From the NCBI GenBank assembly GCA_032716605.1, contig CM064512.1, forward strand, positions 25,863,701 through 25,927,700: a DNA stretch of 64,000 nt. The letters are read 5' to 3'. A program made the translations under genes and the position numbers. Below are positions 62,848 through 64,000 of the stretch, one piece after another. The notes below the pieces were generated by a model that saw nothing but the letters and a program-made list of their open reading frames with translations, had not been told where the DNA came from and made no database searches. The first letter of the stretch is position 1. Every line of letters begins with the position of its first letter. The stretch is from Paralithodes platypus (Eukaryota; Arthropoda; Malacostraca; Decapoda; Lithodidae).

Positions 62848-64000
62848 TTAATGGGTTTGACAATGTGGATTATAGCTGAATGTTAAGCCTTAATGGGTTT
62901 GACAATGTGGATTATAGCTGAATGTTAAGCCTTAATGGGTTTGACAATGTGGATTATAGCTGAATGTTAAGCCTTAATGGGTTTGACAATGTGGATTATA
63001 GCTGAATATTAAGCCTTAATGGATTTGACAATGTGGATTATAGCTGAATGTTAAGCCTTAATGGGTTTGACAATGTGGATTATAGCTGAATATTAAGCCT
63101 TAATGGATTTGACAATGTGGATTATAGCTGAATGTTAAGCCTTAATGGGTTTGACAATGTGGATTATAGCTGAATGTTAAGCCTTAATGGGTTTGACAAT
63201 GTGGATTATAGCTGAATGTTAAGCCTTAATGGGTTTGACAATGTGGATTATAGCTGAATATTAAGCCTTAATGGATTTGACAATGTGGATTATAGCTGAA
63301 TGTTAAGCCTTAATGGGTTTGACAATGTGGATTATAGCTGAATGTTAAGCCTTAATGGGTTTGACAATGTGGATTATAGCTGAATGTTAAGCCTTAATGG
63401 GTTTGACAATGTGGATTATAGCTGAATGTTAAGCCTTAATGGGTTTGACAATGTGGATTATAGCTGAATGTTAAGCCTTAATGGGTTTGACAATGTGGAT
63501 TATAGCTGAATGTTAAGCCTTAATGGGTTTGACAATGTGGATTATAGCTGAATGTTAAGCCTTAATGGGTTTGACAATGTGGATTATAGCTGAATGTTAA
63601 GCCTTAATGGGTTTGACAATGTGGATTATAGCTGAATGTTAAGCCTTAATGGGTTTGACAATGTGGATTATAGCTGAATGTTAAGCCTTAATGGGTTTGA
63701 CAATGTGGATTATAGCTGAATGTTAAGCCTTAATGGGTTTGACAATGTGGATTATAGCTGAATGTTAAGCCTTAATGGGTTTGACAATGTGGTTTATAGC
63801 TGAATGTTAAGCCTTAATGAGTTTGACAATGTGGATTATAGCTGAATGTTAAGCCTTAATGGGTTTGACAATGTGGATTATAACTGAATGTTAAGCCTTA
63901 ATGGATTTCACAATGTGGATTATAGCTGAATGTTAATCCTTAATGGGTTTGACAATGTGGATTATAGCTGAATGTTAAGCCTTAATGGGTTTGACAATGT
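62848..64000. repeat. 42-bp satellite, 27 full units plus 19 bases, runs off the window
   Basis: Unit TTAATGGGTTTGACAATGTG followed by GATTATAGCTGAATGTTAAGCC. From 62848 to 63981 there are 27 units without an indel. A linked variant (GAATATT before, GGATTT after the unit boundary) occurs at about 63006, 63090 and 63258. Single changes are found at 63793, 63839 and 63883-63932. Confidence 0.97.

Overview
The window is eukaryotic, AT-rich and almost entirely repetitive. It holds no operons, no ribosome-binding sites, and no rRNA or tRNA gene that I can call. The best guess is an arthropod, most likely a decapod crustacean. The reasons are several families of Jockey/CR1/RTE-type LINEs, a piggyBac-like transposon, Penelope-like sequence, tRNA-derived SINEs, very long (TA)n, (GA)n and (CA)n tracts, and dozens of TTAA-flanked miniature elements. 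No host gene can be called with confidence; one 74-bp exon-like segment (38679-38752) is the only candidate.

Layout. 0-7 kb: a nested pile of repeats (a dispersed repeat here called R, a LINE inside it, and two copies of a 490-bp TTAA MITE), then a 16-copy 26-bp satellite. 7-13 kb: mostly unique AT-rich sequence, a CR1-like reverse transcriptase inserted in a diverged tandem repeat, and a SINE. 13.8-16.5 kb: a nearly complete piggyBac-like transposase on the minus strand, damaged by one frameshift and one stop. 17-22.5 kb: two LINE remnants, plus satellite blocks in opposite orientation around a short gene fragment. 23.4-32.8 kb: a full-length LTR retrotransposon with two 1.86-kb LTRs. Its pol order is protease, integrase, reverse transcriptase, RNase H, the order of Gmr1-type Ty3/Gypsy elements. 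33-38 kb: a degraded LINE hit by a MITE, then a roughly 3-kb unit with 300-bp inverted terminal repeats around a broken gene of an arthropod family that I suspect is PIN/FEN-like.

40-50 kb: a long, damaged Jockey-like LINE with both endonuclease and reverse transcriptase regions, and a cluster of about 215-bp TTAA MITEs. 50-55 kb: a candidate solo LTR lying between (TA)n tracts and containing an RTE-like LINE. 55.2-56.5 kb: a 1.3-kb minisatellite. 56.6-58.1 kb: a near-perfect palindrome with arms of about 755 bp, made of Penelope-like element sequence (GIY-YIG-type C-terminus, 3' region with a possible hammerhead ribozyme, and ORF start). 58-62.4 kb: more LINE and SINE debris. 62.85 kb to the end: a 42-bp satellite running off the window.

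The genes here do not form a pathway. They are selfish elements that have inserted into one another, and the order of several insertions can be read from the interruptions. All protein family names come from recognising motifs by eye; no search was run.
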